Part shown: one piece after another, positions 17,917-25,089 of the stretch
Layout: each line of letters opens with the position of its first letter
Numbering within the stretch: position 1 is the first letter of the stretch
Source: Enterococcus saccharolyticus subsp. saccharolyticus
Lineage (GTDB): Bacteria > Bacillota > Bacilli > Lactobacillales > Enterococcaceae
Reading direction: 5' to 3'
Assembly: GCF_029023825.1 (NCBI RefSeq)
Contig: NZ_CP118957.1
Span: forward strand, 1,023,501-1,087,500
DNA: 64,000 nt
Translations under genes and position numbers: made by a program
Notes under the pieces: generated by a model
Told to the model about the DNA's origin: nothing
The model's input: only the letters and a program-made list of their open reading frames with translations
Database searches by the model: none

Positions 17917-18310
17917 GTTGCAGTCTTCATGCCTGCATGGATTGAAATCGTTTTTGCGCTGACTACTAGTGTATGCACCTCTTTGTTGCAGTCTTCATGC
18001 CTGCATGGATTGAAATGATCTTAGAATCATTACTACCTAAATTGTCAGAAGTTGCAGTCTTCATGCCTGCATGGATTGAAATCACAAGCTTGCTTTGACG
18101 TTTTATCCGATGTAAAGTTGCAGTCTTCATGCCTGCATGGATTGAAATTTCGAAAGCATCAGCTACATTTAAATCCAGTTTTTGTTGCAGTCTTCATGCC
18201 TGCATGGATTGAAATTATAATAGACGTAAGAATGAACACACTACAAAATGTTGCAGTCTTCATGACTGCATGGATTGAAATAAACTATGTGCACCCCACG
18301 CTTTGCAGTC
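17917..18310 (+). CRISPR. CRISPR array, six 32-bp repeats, type I-C-like, no cas genes
   Basis: Repeats at 17917, 17985, 18051, 18117, 18184 and 18250 (32 bp each), starting GTTGCAGTCTTCATGCC and ending GCATGGATTGAAAT. Spacers are 36, 34, 34, 35 and 34 bp and all different. Repeats 1-5 are identical; repeat 6 has one change (ATGACTG). A seventh, degenerate repeat (from 18302, TTTGCAGTC then diverging) follows a sixth spacer cut to 20 bp. The ATTGAAAT end and 32-bp length match the I-C repeat family. The leader is on the left, so new spacers would enter there. No cas gene is found in the window. Confidence 0.93.
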
Positions 18311-18349
18311 CTCCACCAGCATAAACGGTAGTTTGAAAATCAATAATAA

Positions 18350-18505
18350 GACTTATTTAGGGTCATTCAAAAATTGCAATATAAAAATGTAAATGATTTT
18401 AATGAACTATGTGTATCCTATATAAATAGTTCACAGAATTTGAAGGATGAGTTAGAGTATAACAATATAAATTGTTTTATCGCTTTTGTTTATATGCTAA
18501 AATAA
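18350..18505 (+). other. Unassigned 51-codon open frame in the array gap
   Basis: The frame is open from 18350 to TAA at 18505 and reads DLFRVIQKLQYKN, then NDFNELCVSYINSS and ends FIAFVYMLK. It has no ATG, GTG or ribosome site at the front. It may be the tail of a lost gene. I do not recognise it. The surrounding 18311-18625 region is very AT-rich and otherwise featureless. Confidence 0.2.
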
Positions 18506-18625
18506 TAATTATATTCTATACAATGAGTTGGATTAAAATAACGAGTTTGAAAAGATTCTACTAGGTGTATGTTACAAATTTTATAAGGTGTGAACAGAAA
18601 TATAGAATTAAATATTCCTGTTGTC

Positions 18626-18707
18626 GTTACAGTCTTCATTACTTCATGGGTTGAAATAGCTACAGGCGTTTCGCTTGATTGTTTAGCATCAAGTTGCAGT
18701 CTTCATG
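18626..18707 (+). CRISPR. Relic CRISPR unit (degenerate repeat, 35-bp spacer, partial repeat)
   Basis: 18626-18657 is a 32-bp sequence that keeps both repeat ends (GTTACAGTCTTCAT and GGGTTGAAAT) with several internal changes. After exactly 35 bp, the normal spacer length, GTTGCAGTCTTCATG starts again at 18693 and breaks off after 15 bp. This is an old end of the array separated from the live part by about 315 bp. Confidence 0.75.
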
Positions 18708-18862
18708 ATTGATATGATGAACTATGTAAATGCGATGTCTTATGTTTGTATTAAATTTTCATTGCTAAAATATGTAATCTGCACATGAAAAATACGATAG
18801 GTATTTTTGTCAGACTCAGTGAGTAATCTGAAAACGGCATTAAATTAGTAGTAGCATATTTT

Positions 18863-18890
18863 AAACTCCTTATGATGTAACAAGGAGTTT
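18863..18890. terminator. Possible terminator before the M50 gene
   Basis: AAACTCCTT (18863-18871) and AAGGAGTTT (18882-18890) form a 9-bp stem; only a short T/A-rich tail follows. It may end transcription from the CRISPR region. Confidence 0.45.
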
Positions 18891-18929
18891 ATTTGTATAG
18901 AGAAAAATAGTTAAAATAGGAGGAACATT

Positions 18930-20006
18930 ATGAAAAAAATTCTCTCCACACTTGCATCACTTATCTTCGGAGGAACAATTGGTTTGTTTTTTGTTTGGTA
19001 TACGATTATCTATCAGCAATGGGGAATATTTCAGTATTTAGTATTGATGTTTGCGGTTTGCTTCTTTTTTGTCATTCATCTTGTTATTCATGAGGTAGGA
19101 CATTTAGTTTTTGGAAAGTTATCGGGTTATCAATTTAGTAGCATTCGTTTTTTTTCTATGGCGTTAACTAAAAACAAAGACGGAAGATTTTATTTTCATC
19201 GTTTTAACGTTCCAGGAACTTTAGGGCAATGTTTGATGATTCCGCCAAAACAAGAAAAATTTGTGTTTAAATTATATTTATTGGGTGGAGGATTAGGCAA
19301 TTTATCAATGAGTCTGCTAGCTTTGCTTATTTTGGGTATTCATAATTCGTATGCTTTATTTTTTTGCTTAGTTGGTGTTTTTATGGCAGTAACAAATTTA
19401 ATTCCTACAAGTTTTAATGATGGTATGAGTTATCGCTTAGCAAATTCTAGCAAAGAGCAAAGGGATTTATTATATCTTCAATTGCAAGTGAATTATCTGA
19501 CTTCTTTAGGATATGCATATGATGAATTACCTGAAGATTACTTTCAACCTATTGCTAGTAATCCGAAGCATACATATTTTAATGATTGGCAGACATTTTT
19601 AATTGCTGGACGTTATTTAATTTATGGTAAATGGGAAGAATATCGTCAGTCTTTGGAATGCATTTGGCAAAATCAGGAGGAACTTATTTTACCTTATCGA
19701 CTGGAATTGAAGAAAGAATTGCTTTTTGCATTATGCTTAACTAATCCAGATGATGAACGAATCACTGCTTTATGGAATGATAAGCAACTAAAACAAACGT
19801 TGAGACAACCATCTATCAGTCATCAACGATTGAAAGCTGTGTATACAAAATATGTTCTGAAAGATGATTATGCTGTGCAGGCGATGATGAAAGAAATTAA
19901 GCAAAAAAAATGGACGGCATTAAATCAAGGAGACCTTCAATCAGAATTGAAAGTCATTCATCAGCTTGAACAACATTTTTTGGTAGAAAAAGAGGCGAAA
20001 GAATGA
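18930..20006 (+). CDS. M50-family membrane metalloprotease (site-2 protease-like)
   Basis: 358 residues. The N-terminal part is membrane-embedded: two hydrophobic helices (about 7-27 and 34-55), the second running into the zinc motif HEVGH (His54, Glu55, His58). Another hydrophobic segment (about 112-160) leads to NLIPTSFNDG, which supplies the third zinc-ligand-type Asp of M50 proteases. The C-terminal 190 residues are soluble and helical. It overlaps the next gene by 4 bp (ATGA). Substrate unknown. GGAGG precedes the ATG. Confidence 0.75.
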   Translation: MKKILSTLASLIFGGTIGLFFVWYTIIYQQWGIFQYLVLMFAVCFFFVIHLVIHEVGHLVFGKLSGYQFSSIRFFSMALTKNKDGRFYFHRFNVPGTLGQCLMIPPKQEKFVFKLYLLGGGLGNLSMSLLALLILGIHNSYALFFCLVGVFMAVTNLIPTSFNDGMSYRLANSSKEQRDLLYLQLQVNYLTSLGYAYDELPEDYFQPIASNPKHTYFNDWQTFLIAGRYLIYGKWEEYRQSLECIWQNQEELILPYRLELKKELLFALCLTNPDDERITALWNDKQLKQTLRQPSISHQRLKAVYTKYVLKDDYAVQAMMKEIKQKKWTALNQGDLQSELKVIHQLEQHFLVEKEAKE

Positions 20007-21169
20007 AAGCATGTGGCATCATTGTTGAATACAATCCTTTTCATAATGGACATAATTACCATGCAAAAAAGGCTAGAGAACTATCAAAAGCTGATGTTGT
20101 TGTTGCCGTAATGAGTGGTAATTTTTTACAACGTGGAGAGCCGGCGATTATTGATAAGTGGATGCGTGCCAATGAAGCCTTACAAAATGGCGTGGATTTG
20201 GTAGTGGAATTGCCCATTCAATGGTCGTTGCAGTCAGCTGATTATTTTGCGCGTGGAGGTATTTTACTGTTGCAAGCATTAAAATGTGAAAGTTATTGCT
20301 TTGGTACAGATGTAGCTAGTGAATTTGATTATCAAGCATTTGGGAAATTTGTAAAGGAAAATCAGAAAACCATTAATCAAACTTTTCAGCAGTTAAGCAA
20401 CCCAACAATGTCCTATGCACAAACGATGACGGAAGTTTATCGAGAGCTTTATCCGCAATTATTATTAACAGGAGAGCAACCGAATCATGTTTTAGGATTA
20501 ACTTATGCTCAAGAAAATGCACAGTATACGAATCCAATGACAAGTATTCCTTTACCCAGAGTTGGAGCAAGCTATCATTCAAAAGAAATTCACAATGAAA
20601 TTGCAAGTGCTACAGCAATTCGTAAAGCGATAATTGAGGGCCTGTTGGTTGAACAAGTGGTCCCACAACAAACAACGAGTGATTTGCAGGCGTATCAAAT
20701 CACTTGGAATAATTATTGGGAATTTCTTAAATATCGGATTATAATCAGTTCGGTTGATGAGCTAAGAGAGATTTATCAAATGGTTGAAGGATTGGAATAC
20801 CGTTTGAAATCGTTAATTTATGAAGCAAACTCTTTTGAGGAATTTGTTCAAGCAGTAAAAACGAAGCGTTATACTCAAACGCGAATCCAACGTTTATTAT
20901 GTTATGTTTTGCTAAATATTAAAACGAGCGATATTAAAGAAGCATGGGAAAGTAACTATTTACATGTGTTAGGTTTCACTGAAAATGGGCAACGTTATCT
21001 AAAAGAGAAAAAAGCGGTGATAGACTACCCAGTGCTTTCTAAAATTGGAAAAAAAGAAGAGCAAGCATACAAATTAACCGTTCGTAGTGATAAAGTGTAT
21101 CAAATGGGGAATCCGCTTATTTTAGAACAAAATTTTGGGAAATTTCCAATTCGTAGCAATCCTTTGTAA
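20003..21169 (+). CDS. tmcAL: tRNA(Met) cytidine acetate ligase TmcAL (YlbM)
   Basis: 388 residues. TmcAL activates acetate with ATP and forms N4-acetylcytidine at the wobble base of elongator tRNA-Met. The nucleotidyltransferase motif is at the very start: GIIVEYNPFHNGHNYH with the HxxH pair at His14 and His17. MSGNFLQRGEPAIIDKW follows, typical of the family, and SATAIRKAI (the SxTxIR-type motif) is further on. The length fits the family. It is translationally coupled to the M50 gene. Confidence 0.92.
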   Translation: MKACGIIVEYNPFHNGHNYHAKKARELSKADVVVAVMSGNFLQRGEPAIIDKWMRANEALQNGVDLVVELPIQWSLQSADYFARGGILLLQALKCESYCFGTDVASEFDYQAFGKFVKENQKTINQTFQQLSNPTMSYAQTMTEVYRELYPQLLLTGEQPNHVLGLTYAQENAQYTNPMTSIPLPRVGASYHSKEIHNEIASATAIRKAIIEGLLVEQVVPQQTTSDLQAYQITWNNYWEFLKYRIIISSVDELREIYQMVEGLEYRLKSLIYEANSFEEFVQAVKTKRYTQTRIQRLLCYVLLNIKTSDIKEAWESNYLHVLGFTENGQRYLKEKKAVIDYPVLSKIGKKEEQAYKLTVRSDKVYQMGNPLILEQNFGKFPIRSNPL

Positions 21170-21177
21170 GAAAATAC

Positions 21178-21206
21178 TTCACAGAATCGTTTCTGCCAAG
21201 TATAAT
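21178..21206 (+). promoter_or_regulatory. Promoter of yebC
   Basis: TTCACA (21178-21183), 17-nt spacer, TATAAT (21201-21206), 62 nt before the yebC ATG. Confidence 0.75.
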
Positions 21207-21267
21207 GATAAAGGACAATTTCATCGGATAAAAGATGAAATGAAAAAATAGAAAGCGAAGTGAGATT

Positions 21268-21987
21268 ATGGGTCGTAAATGGGCAAATATCGTAGCTAAG
21301 AAAACTGCGAAAGATGCAAACAACAGTAAAGTTTACGCTAAATTTGGGATTGAGATTTATGCAGCAGCGAAATCAGGTGATCCTGATCCTCACTCAAACC
21401 AAAAATTAAAATTTGTTATCGATCGTGCAAAAACATATAATGTACCAAAACACATTATTGATCGTGCTATTGAAAAAGCAAAAGGTTCAGGTGATGAGCA
21501 ATTCTCTGAATTACGTTATGAAGGGTTTGGACCAAATGGCTCTATGGTTATCGTGGATACATTAACCAATAACGTAAATCGTACAGCTGCGGATGTACGT
21601 GCTGCTTTTGGTAAAAATGGCGGAAACATGGGTGTATCTGGTGCTGTTTCATATATGTTTGATAACACAGCATTATTTGGTTTTGAAGGTACTGACGCCG
21701 ATGAAATCTTAGAATATTTGATGGATAAAGACATTGATGTTCGTGATGTGGAAGAAGAAGAAGGACAAATCATGGTACATGGTGAACCAGAAGATTTCCA
21801 TGCTATTCAAGAAGCATTAAAAGAAAAAGGAATCACAGAATTTAATGTTGCGGAAATGGAAATGGTTCCTCAAAATGAAGTAACATTAACTGGCGAAGAC
21901 TTAGAAAAATTTGAAAAAATGATTGATGTATTGGATGATTTAGAAGATGTTCAAAAAATCTTCCATAACGTGGATCTAGGCGAATAA
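21268..21987 (+). CDS. YebC/PmpR-family protein
   Basis: 239 residues, the normal family length. It begins [20 protein letters not shown], the YebC start in which the basic N-terminus is followed by a three-domain fold, and has [17 protein letters not shown]. Members act as transcription regulators; recent work on some homologues ties them to translation of difficult peptide stretches. Monocistronic, with its own promoter and a shared two-way terminator. Confidence 0.93.
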   Translation: MGRKWANIVAKKTAKDANNSKVYAKFGIEIYAAAKSGDPDPHSNQKLKFVIDRAKTYNVPKHIIDRAIEKAKGSGDEQFSELRYEGFGPNGSMVIVDTLTNNVNRTAADVRAAFGKNGGNMGVSGAVSYMFDNTALFGFEGTDADEILEYLMDKDIDVRDVEEEEGQIMVHGEPEDFHAIQEALKEKGITEFNVAEMEMVPQNEVTLTGEDLEKFEKMIDVLDDLEDVQKIFHNVDLGE

Positions 21988-21990
21988 TAA

Positions 21991-22028
21991 AAAGAAGTTG
22001 TGGAAGGTTTTTCTTCCACAACTTTTTT
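21991..22028. terminator. Bidirectional terminator between yebC and the 22027 gene
   Basis: AAGTTGTGGAAG (21995-22006) with CTTCCACAACTT (22013-22024), A-rich on the left and T-rich on the right, serving both strands. Confidence 0.9.
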
Positions 22029-22356
22029 AATCTAAGTCTTGTTTGGCTTTACGCGCTTCTTGGGCATAATATTCTTTGACGGATAAACCATGAGGTAAAA
22101 TCGTCACGTCAGGATAGCCCGTTAAACTTTTTTCTTTGTTTAAGGTCACTGCTTCTACAAATTTTTCTGGTTGATGGATACGGACAGATTCCACCCATTT
22201 AAAACTATCAATAGGAATTTTGGGTTCATGTTTGATGTATCGCTTTGGTGTACTACGCGTGTGTTCTTCCGCATTTTTGGTCATTGTTTCATTTTCAACT
22301 TGTTTTGGAACTGGTGATTGAGAAGGGATAGATGGCACATGATTTGATATTTTCAC
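22027..22356 (-). CDS. Hypothetical protein, 109 residues
   Basis: GTG start at 22356 with AAAGGAG about 11 nt upstream. The gene ends inside the shared terminator, which supports it as real. The N-terminal half is Pro-, Lys- and Thr-rich and probably disordered (SIPSQSPVPKQVEN). The C-terminal half looks folded: SFKWVESVRIHQPEKFVEAV, then LPHGLSVKEYYAQEARKAKQ. No signal peptide or membrane helix. I do not recognise the family. Confidence 0.6.
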   Translation of the reverse strand: MKISNHVPSIPSQSPVPKQVENETMTKNAEEHTRSTPKRYIKHEPKIPIDSFKWVESVRIHQPEKFVEAVTLNKEKSLTGYPDVTILPHGLSVKEYYAQEARKAKQDLD

Positions 22357-22455
22357 ATTAACTCACACTCCTTTTATCGTTACTACTCTTATCGGTTGCT
22401 TTTTTAAGAAGTTTAGATGAAATAGGCGAGAAATGCATTTCTTTTGCTGGTTTGT

Positions 22456-22461
22456 TATAAT
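22456..22461 (+). promoter_or_regulatory. -10 promoter element of the small basic gene
   Basis: TATAAT at 22456-22461 with an extended TG at 22453-22454, 20 nt before the ATG at 22482. Confidence 0.5.
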
Positions 22462-22481
22462 AAGGAAGAGGACGTGATTAG

Positions 22482-22655
22482 ATGCCAAATCGTTACACAA
22501 AAAACTGGATGGAAGCTTCTAAAAATTTACGGACAGGCAAGAAAAAAGAAAGCCCATTTGGTAAAAAGAAGATGACTGCTAAAGAGAAACAAGCTCAAAA
22601 TCGTCGTCGAGGATTTTTAATGGGGGTAATTCGTGAATTGATGAAAAATAAGTAG
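22482..22655 (+). CDS. Small basic protein, 57 residues
   Basis: ATG 22482 follows GGAAGAGG about 10-17 nt upstream and an extended -10 promoter; TAG at 22653. The protein begins MPNRYTKNWMEASKN and is full of Lys and Arg (GKKKESPFGKKKMTAKEK, QNRRRGFLMG), with no acidic stretch, signal peptide or cysteine. Its charge suggests binding to nucleic acid or the ribosome, but that is inference. I do not recognise it. Confidence 0.6.
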   Translation: MPNRYTKNWMEASKNLRTGKKKESPFGKKKMTAKEKQAQNRRRGFLMGVIRELMKNK

Positions 22656-22782
22656 TTATTGAGGATGAGGTGTAAAAACCTTGTCCTTTTTCAAGTGAAT
22701 TTCGAAAATAGAGTAGTTCGATGTTCGCATTATATGGTATGATAAGGAAAATGTGTTCTATTTTGTAACAGGGGGATGAGCA

Positions 22783-23424
22783 GTGGAGGAGAAAATTTTG
22801 TTACAACCCTTTGATCGGATTTTAAGCGGCTATGATCGTTTATCTGAAGTTGCTGTCTCAATTGAAGATTGTGGAAAGCTTTATCGCAAGTATCAAGCAC
22901 TAGGGGTTCAAGAATATCGGGTATGGAGTTATCAAGGAGCAAGTTATCTCAATCATTATTTGCATTGTTCTGTTGATCGTGTGCCTGCGCTGATTTACAA
23001 AAATAAATATTTGATTCCATTAATTTTTCGTGCTTCTAGAGAGTCAGAAGCACTATTTGATGCGCCGTATCGCATGAATGGTTTCTTTTGTTTATTGGAC
23101 TGGATGGTTGAACACCGGCCAAAGCAAGCTTTAATTGATTATGACAAAGATAAAGAAAAAGAAGTTCTTTATTGGGTGGTTGATAGTGCGTATATTGCTT
23201 TTCGTCTTTATGAAATCATGGAGGGCGCTGGTTTTCCGTTGAGTCATTTCCGTTCAGTTGATGAATTTGAAAAGTGGAATCGAATTTATAGCTTAATTAA
23301 TAGTGGGAGAATTGGTCGCCATAGTCGGTCATTTGATGAAAGCAATGCGGAACAACTGTCAGAATTACAAATGATTTTAAACATAGTAAAATTAAAATAT
23401 CCGAAAACAACGCTATTTGTTTAA
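22783..23424 (+). CDS. Hypothetical protein, 213 residues
   Basis: Two start options fit: GTG 22783 after GGGGGA, or TTG 22798 seven nt after GGAGGA. The protein is soluble, mixed alpha/beta, rich in Tyr and Arg, with no membrane segment or motif I can name. Features include VQEYRVWSYQGASYLNHYL and DYDKDKEKEVLYWVVDSAYI. It stands alone between a -10-like TATGAT (22739-22744) and a terminator. Function unknown. Confidence 0.65.
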   Translation: MEEKILLQPFDRILSGYDRLSEVAVSIEDCGKLYRKYQALGVQEYRVWSYQGASYLNHYLHCSVDRVPALIYKNKYLIPLIFRASRESEALFDAPYRMNGFFCLLDWMVEHRPKQALIDYDKDKEKEVLYWVVDSAYIAFRLYEIMEGAGFPLSHFRSVDEFEKWNRIYSLINSGRIGRHSRSFDESNAEQLSELQMILNIVKLKYPKTTLFV

Positions 23425-23462
23425 AGAAAAAAGCTGATTATGTTCAGCTTTTTTCTTTGTTT
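23424..23462 (+). terminator. Terminator after the 22783 gene
   Basis: AGAAAAAAGCTGA, a short loop, TCAGCTTTTTTCT and a T-rich tail. Confidence 0.85.
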
Positions 23463-23483
23463 TGTTAAAAGGGAGAGGGGAAA

Positions 23484-25052
23484 ATGAAAGAGTCAGATGA
23501 GCCGATTTATTTGTTGAAAAAAGGGAAGAAAGGCTTATTGCAATTAATCTTTAGTCGTCTAGGGATTGTTCTTGTCTTTTTACTTTTACAAGTTGTTATG
23601 CTAGTAGCATTTTTTCATTATGTATCAACCAATTATGTGCATGTTTTTTATGGTGGCGCAATTGTCGTGACCATTTTTGGGTACATGTTTTTGTTAAATA
23701 GTGCCAGTGATAGTAGCGTCAAACTTACATGGATGGTCTTATTTACAGTATTACCTATTATTGGTATCTTTTTTTATTTTTATATGAAGTTAGAGCTAGG
23801 GCATCGCTTAGAAAAGCGGCGCTTGATTCGTTTGAAAAATGAAAGCAATACGCTCATTCAAACAGATGCAGCTGTGAAAGTGAAAATTCAAACAGAAAAA
23901 GATTTATTAGGAATTGCTACTTTTTTATCAGGAACAGGATCGTATCCCGTTTATGAAAATGCAGAATTAAACTATTTTCCGACCGGAGAAGCAAAGTTTG
24001 CTGACTTATTGGAAGAATTGAAAAAAGCTGAGTCTTTTATTTTTCTAGAATATTTTATTGTAGGTGAAGGAAAAATGTGGGGACGTATTTTAGATATTCT
24101 CATTGAAAAAGCAGCAGCGGGTGTCGAAATTCGTTTTTTATATGATGGATTTAATGAATTTTCATTGTTGCCACACAGTTACCCTAAAAAACTAGCGAAA
24201 TTAGGAATCAAATGTAAAGTGTTTGCACCGATTTATCCCTTTGTCTCGACGGTATATAATTTCAGAGATCATCGGAAAATTTGTGTGATTGATGGGAAAG
24301 TAGCGTACACAGGTGGCGTGAATTTAGCGGATGAATATATCAATGAAGTAGAACGTTTTGGGTATTGGAAAGATACGGCCATTAAAGTGAAGGGGCAAGC
24401 CGTAGATAGTTTCACGTTGATGTTTTTACAAATGTGGGCAATGGATGATGGTGTGTTAGACTTTGAACACTGGCTACAACGACCGCAACCAGCCATTCAA
24501 AAGCCAGGGTACATTATTCCGTATGGCGATGCGCCGTTAGATGATGATCGTGTAGGAGAATTTATTTATTTTGATATTTTAAATAAAGCAACCGAATACG
24601 TGCATATTATGACGCCTTATTTGATTTTGGACGGTGAAATGGAAACAGCCTTACGCTTAGCAGCGAAACGTGGCGTTGAAGTGATTATTATTTTGCCGCA
24701 CATTCCAGATAAAAAATATGCCTTCGCTTTAGCTAAAAGTCATTATAAGAGTCTGCTGCAAGCAGGCGTGAAAATCTATGAATTTACACCAGGATTCATT
24801 CATGCCAAAGTTTTTGTCAGTGATGACAAAAAAGCAACTGTGGGAACTGTTAATTTAGATTATCGTAGTTTTTACCATCATTTTGAATGTGGGTTGTATA
24901 TGGAAGGTGTCGAGACCTTGGCAACCATTGAGAAAGATTTCCAAGATACTTTGGCACAATCACAAGAAGTGACAATGCAAGATGCATTAAAAGAAAAAAC
25001 AACAACTAAAATTTTGGGGTGGATGCTAAAAGTGTTTGCGCCCTTAATGTAA
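23484..25052 (+). CDS. cls: Cardiolipin synthase
   Basis: 522 residues. Two N-terminal membrane helices (about 17-42 and 50-70) and a third (about 80-100) precede two phospholipase D domains. The first HKD motif starts at His263 (HRKICVIDGKVAYTGG) and the second near His439 (HAKVFVSDDKKATVGT). The enzyme joins two phosphatidylglycerol molecules into cardiolipin and glycerol at the membrane. GGGAGAGGGG precedes the ATG. Single-gene unit with a two-way terminator. Confidence 0.95.
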   Translation: MKESDEPIYLLKKGKKGLLQLIFSRLGIVLVFLLLQVVMLVAFFHYVSTNYVHVFYGGAIVVTIFGYMFLLNSASDSSVKLTWMVLFTVLPIIGIFFYFYMKLELGHRLEKRRLIRLKNESNTLIQTDAAVKVKIQTEKDLLGIATFLSGTGSYPVYENAELNYFPTGEAKFADLLEELKKAESFIFLEYFIVGEGKMWGRILDILIEKAAAGVEIRFLYDGFNEFSLLPHSYPKKLAKLGIKCKVFAPIYPFVSTVYNFRDHRKICVIDGKVAYTGGVNLADEYINEVERFGYWKDTAIKVKGQAVDSFTLMFLQMWAMDDGVLDFEHWLQRPQPAIQKPGYIIPYGDAPLDDDRVGEFIYFDILNKATEYVHIMTPYLILDGEMETALRLAAKRGVEVIIILPHIPDKKYAFALAKSHYKSLLQAGVKIYEFTPGFIHAKVFVSDDKKATVGTVNLDYRSFYHHFECGLYMEGVETLATIEKDFQDTLAQSQEVTMQDALKEKTTTKILGWMLKVFAPLM

Positions 25053-25089
25053 AAAACGCAAGTTCATAGTGAGAACTTGCGCTTTTTTT
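25053..25089. terminator. Bidirectional terminator between cls and helD
   Basis: AAACGCAAGTTC and GAACTTGCGCTTT with A run on the left and T run on the right. Confidence 0.92.

Noticed and set aside
18052-18324. 90-codon open frame across the CRISPR array
   Set aside because: It repeats the same peptide with every repeat unit; it is a by-product of the array.
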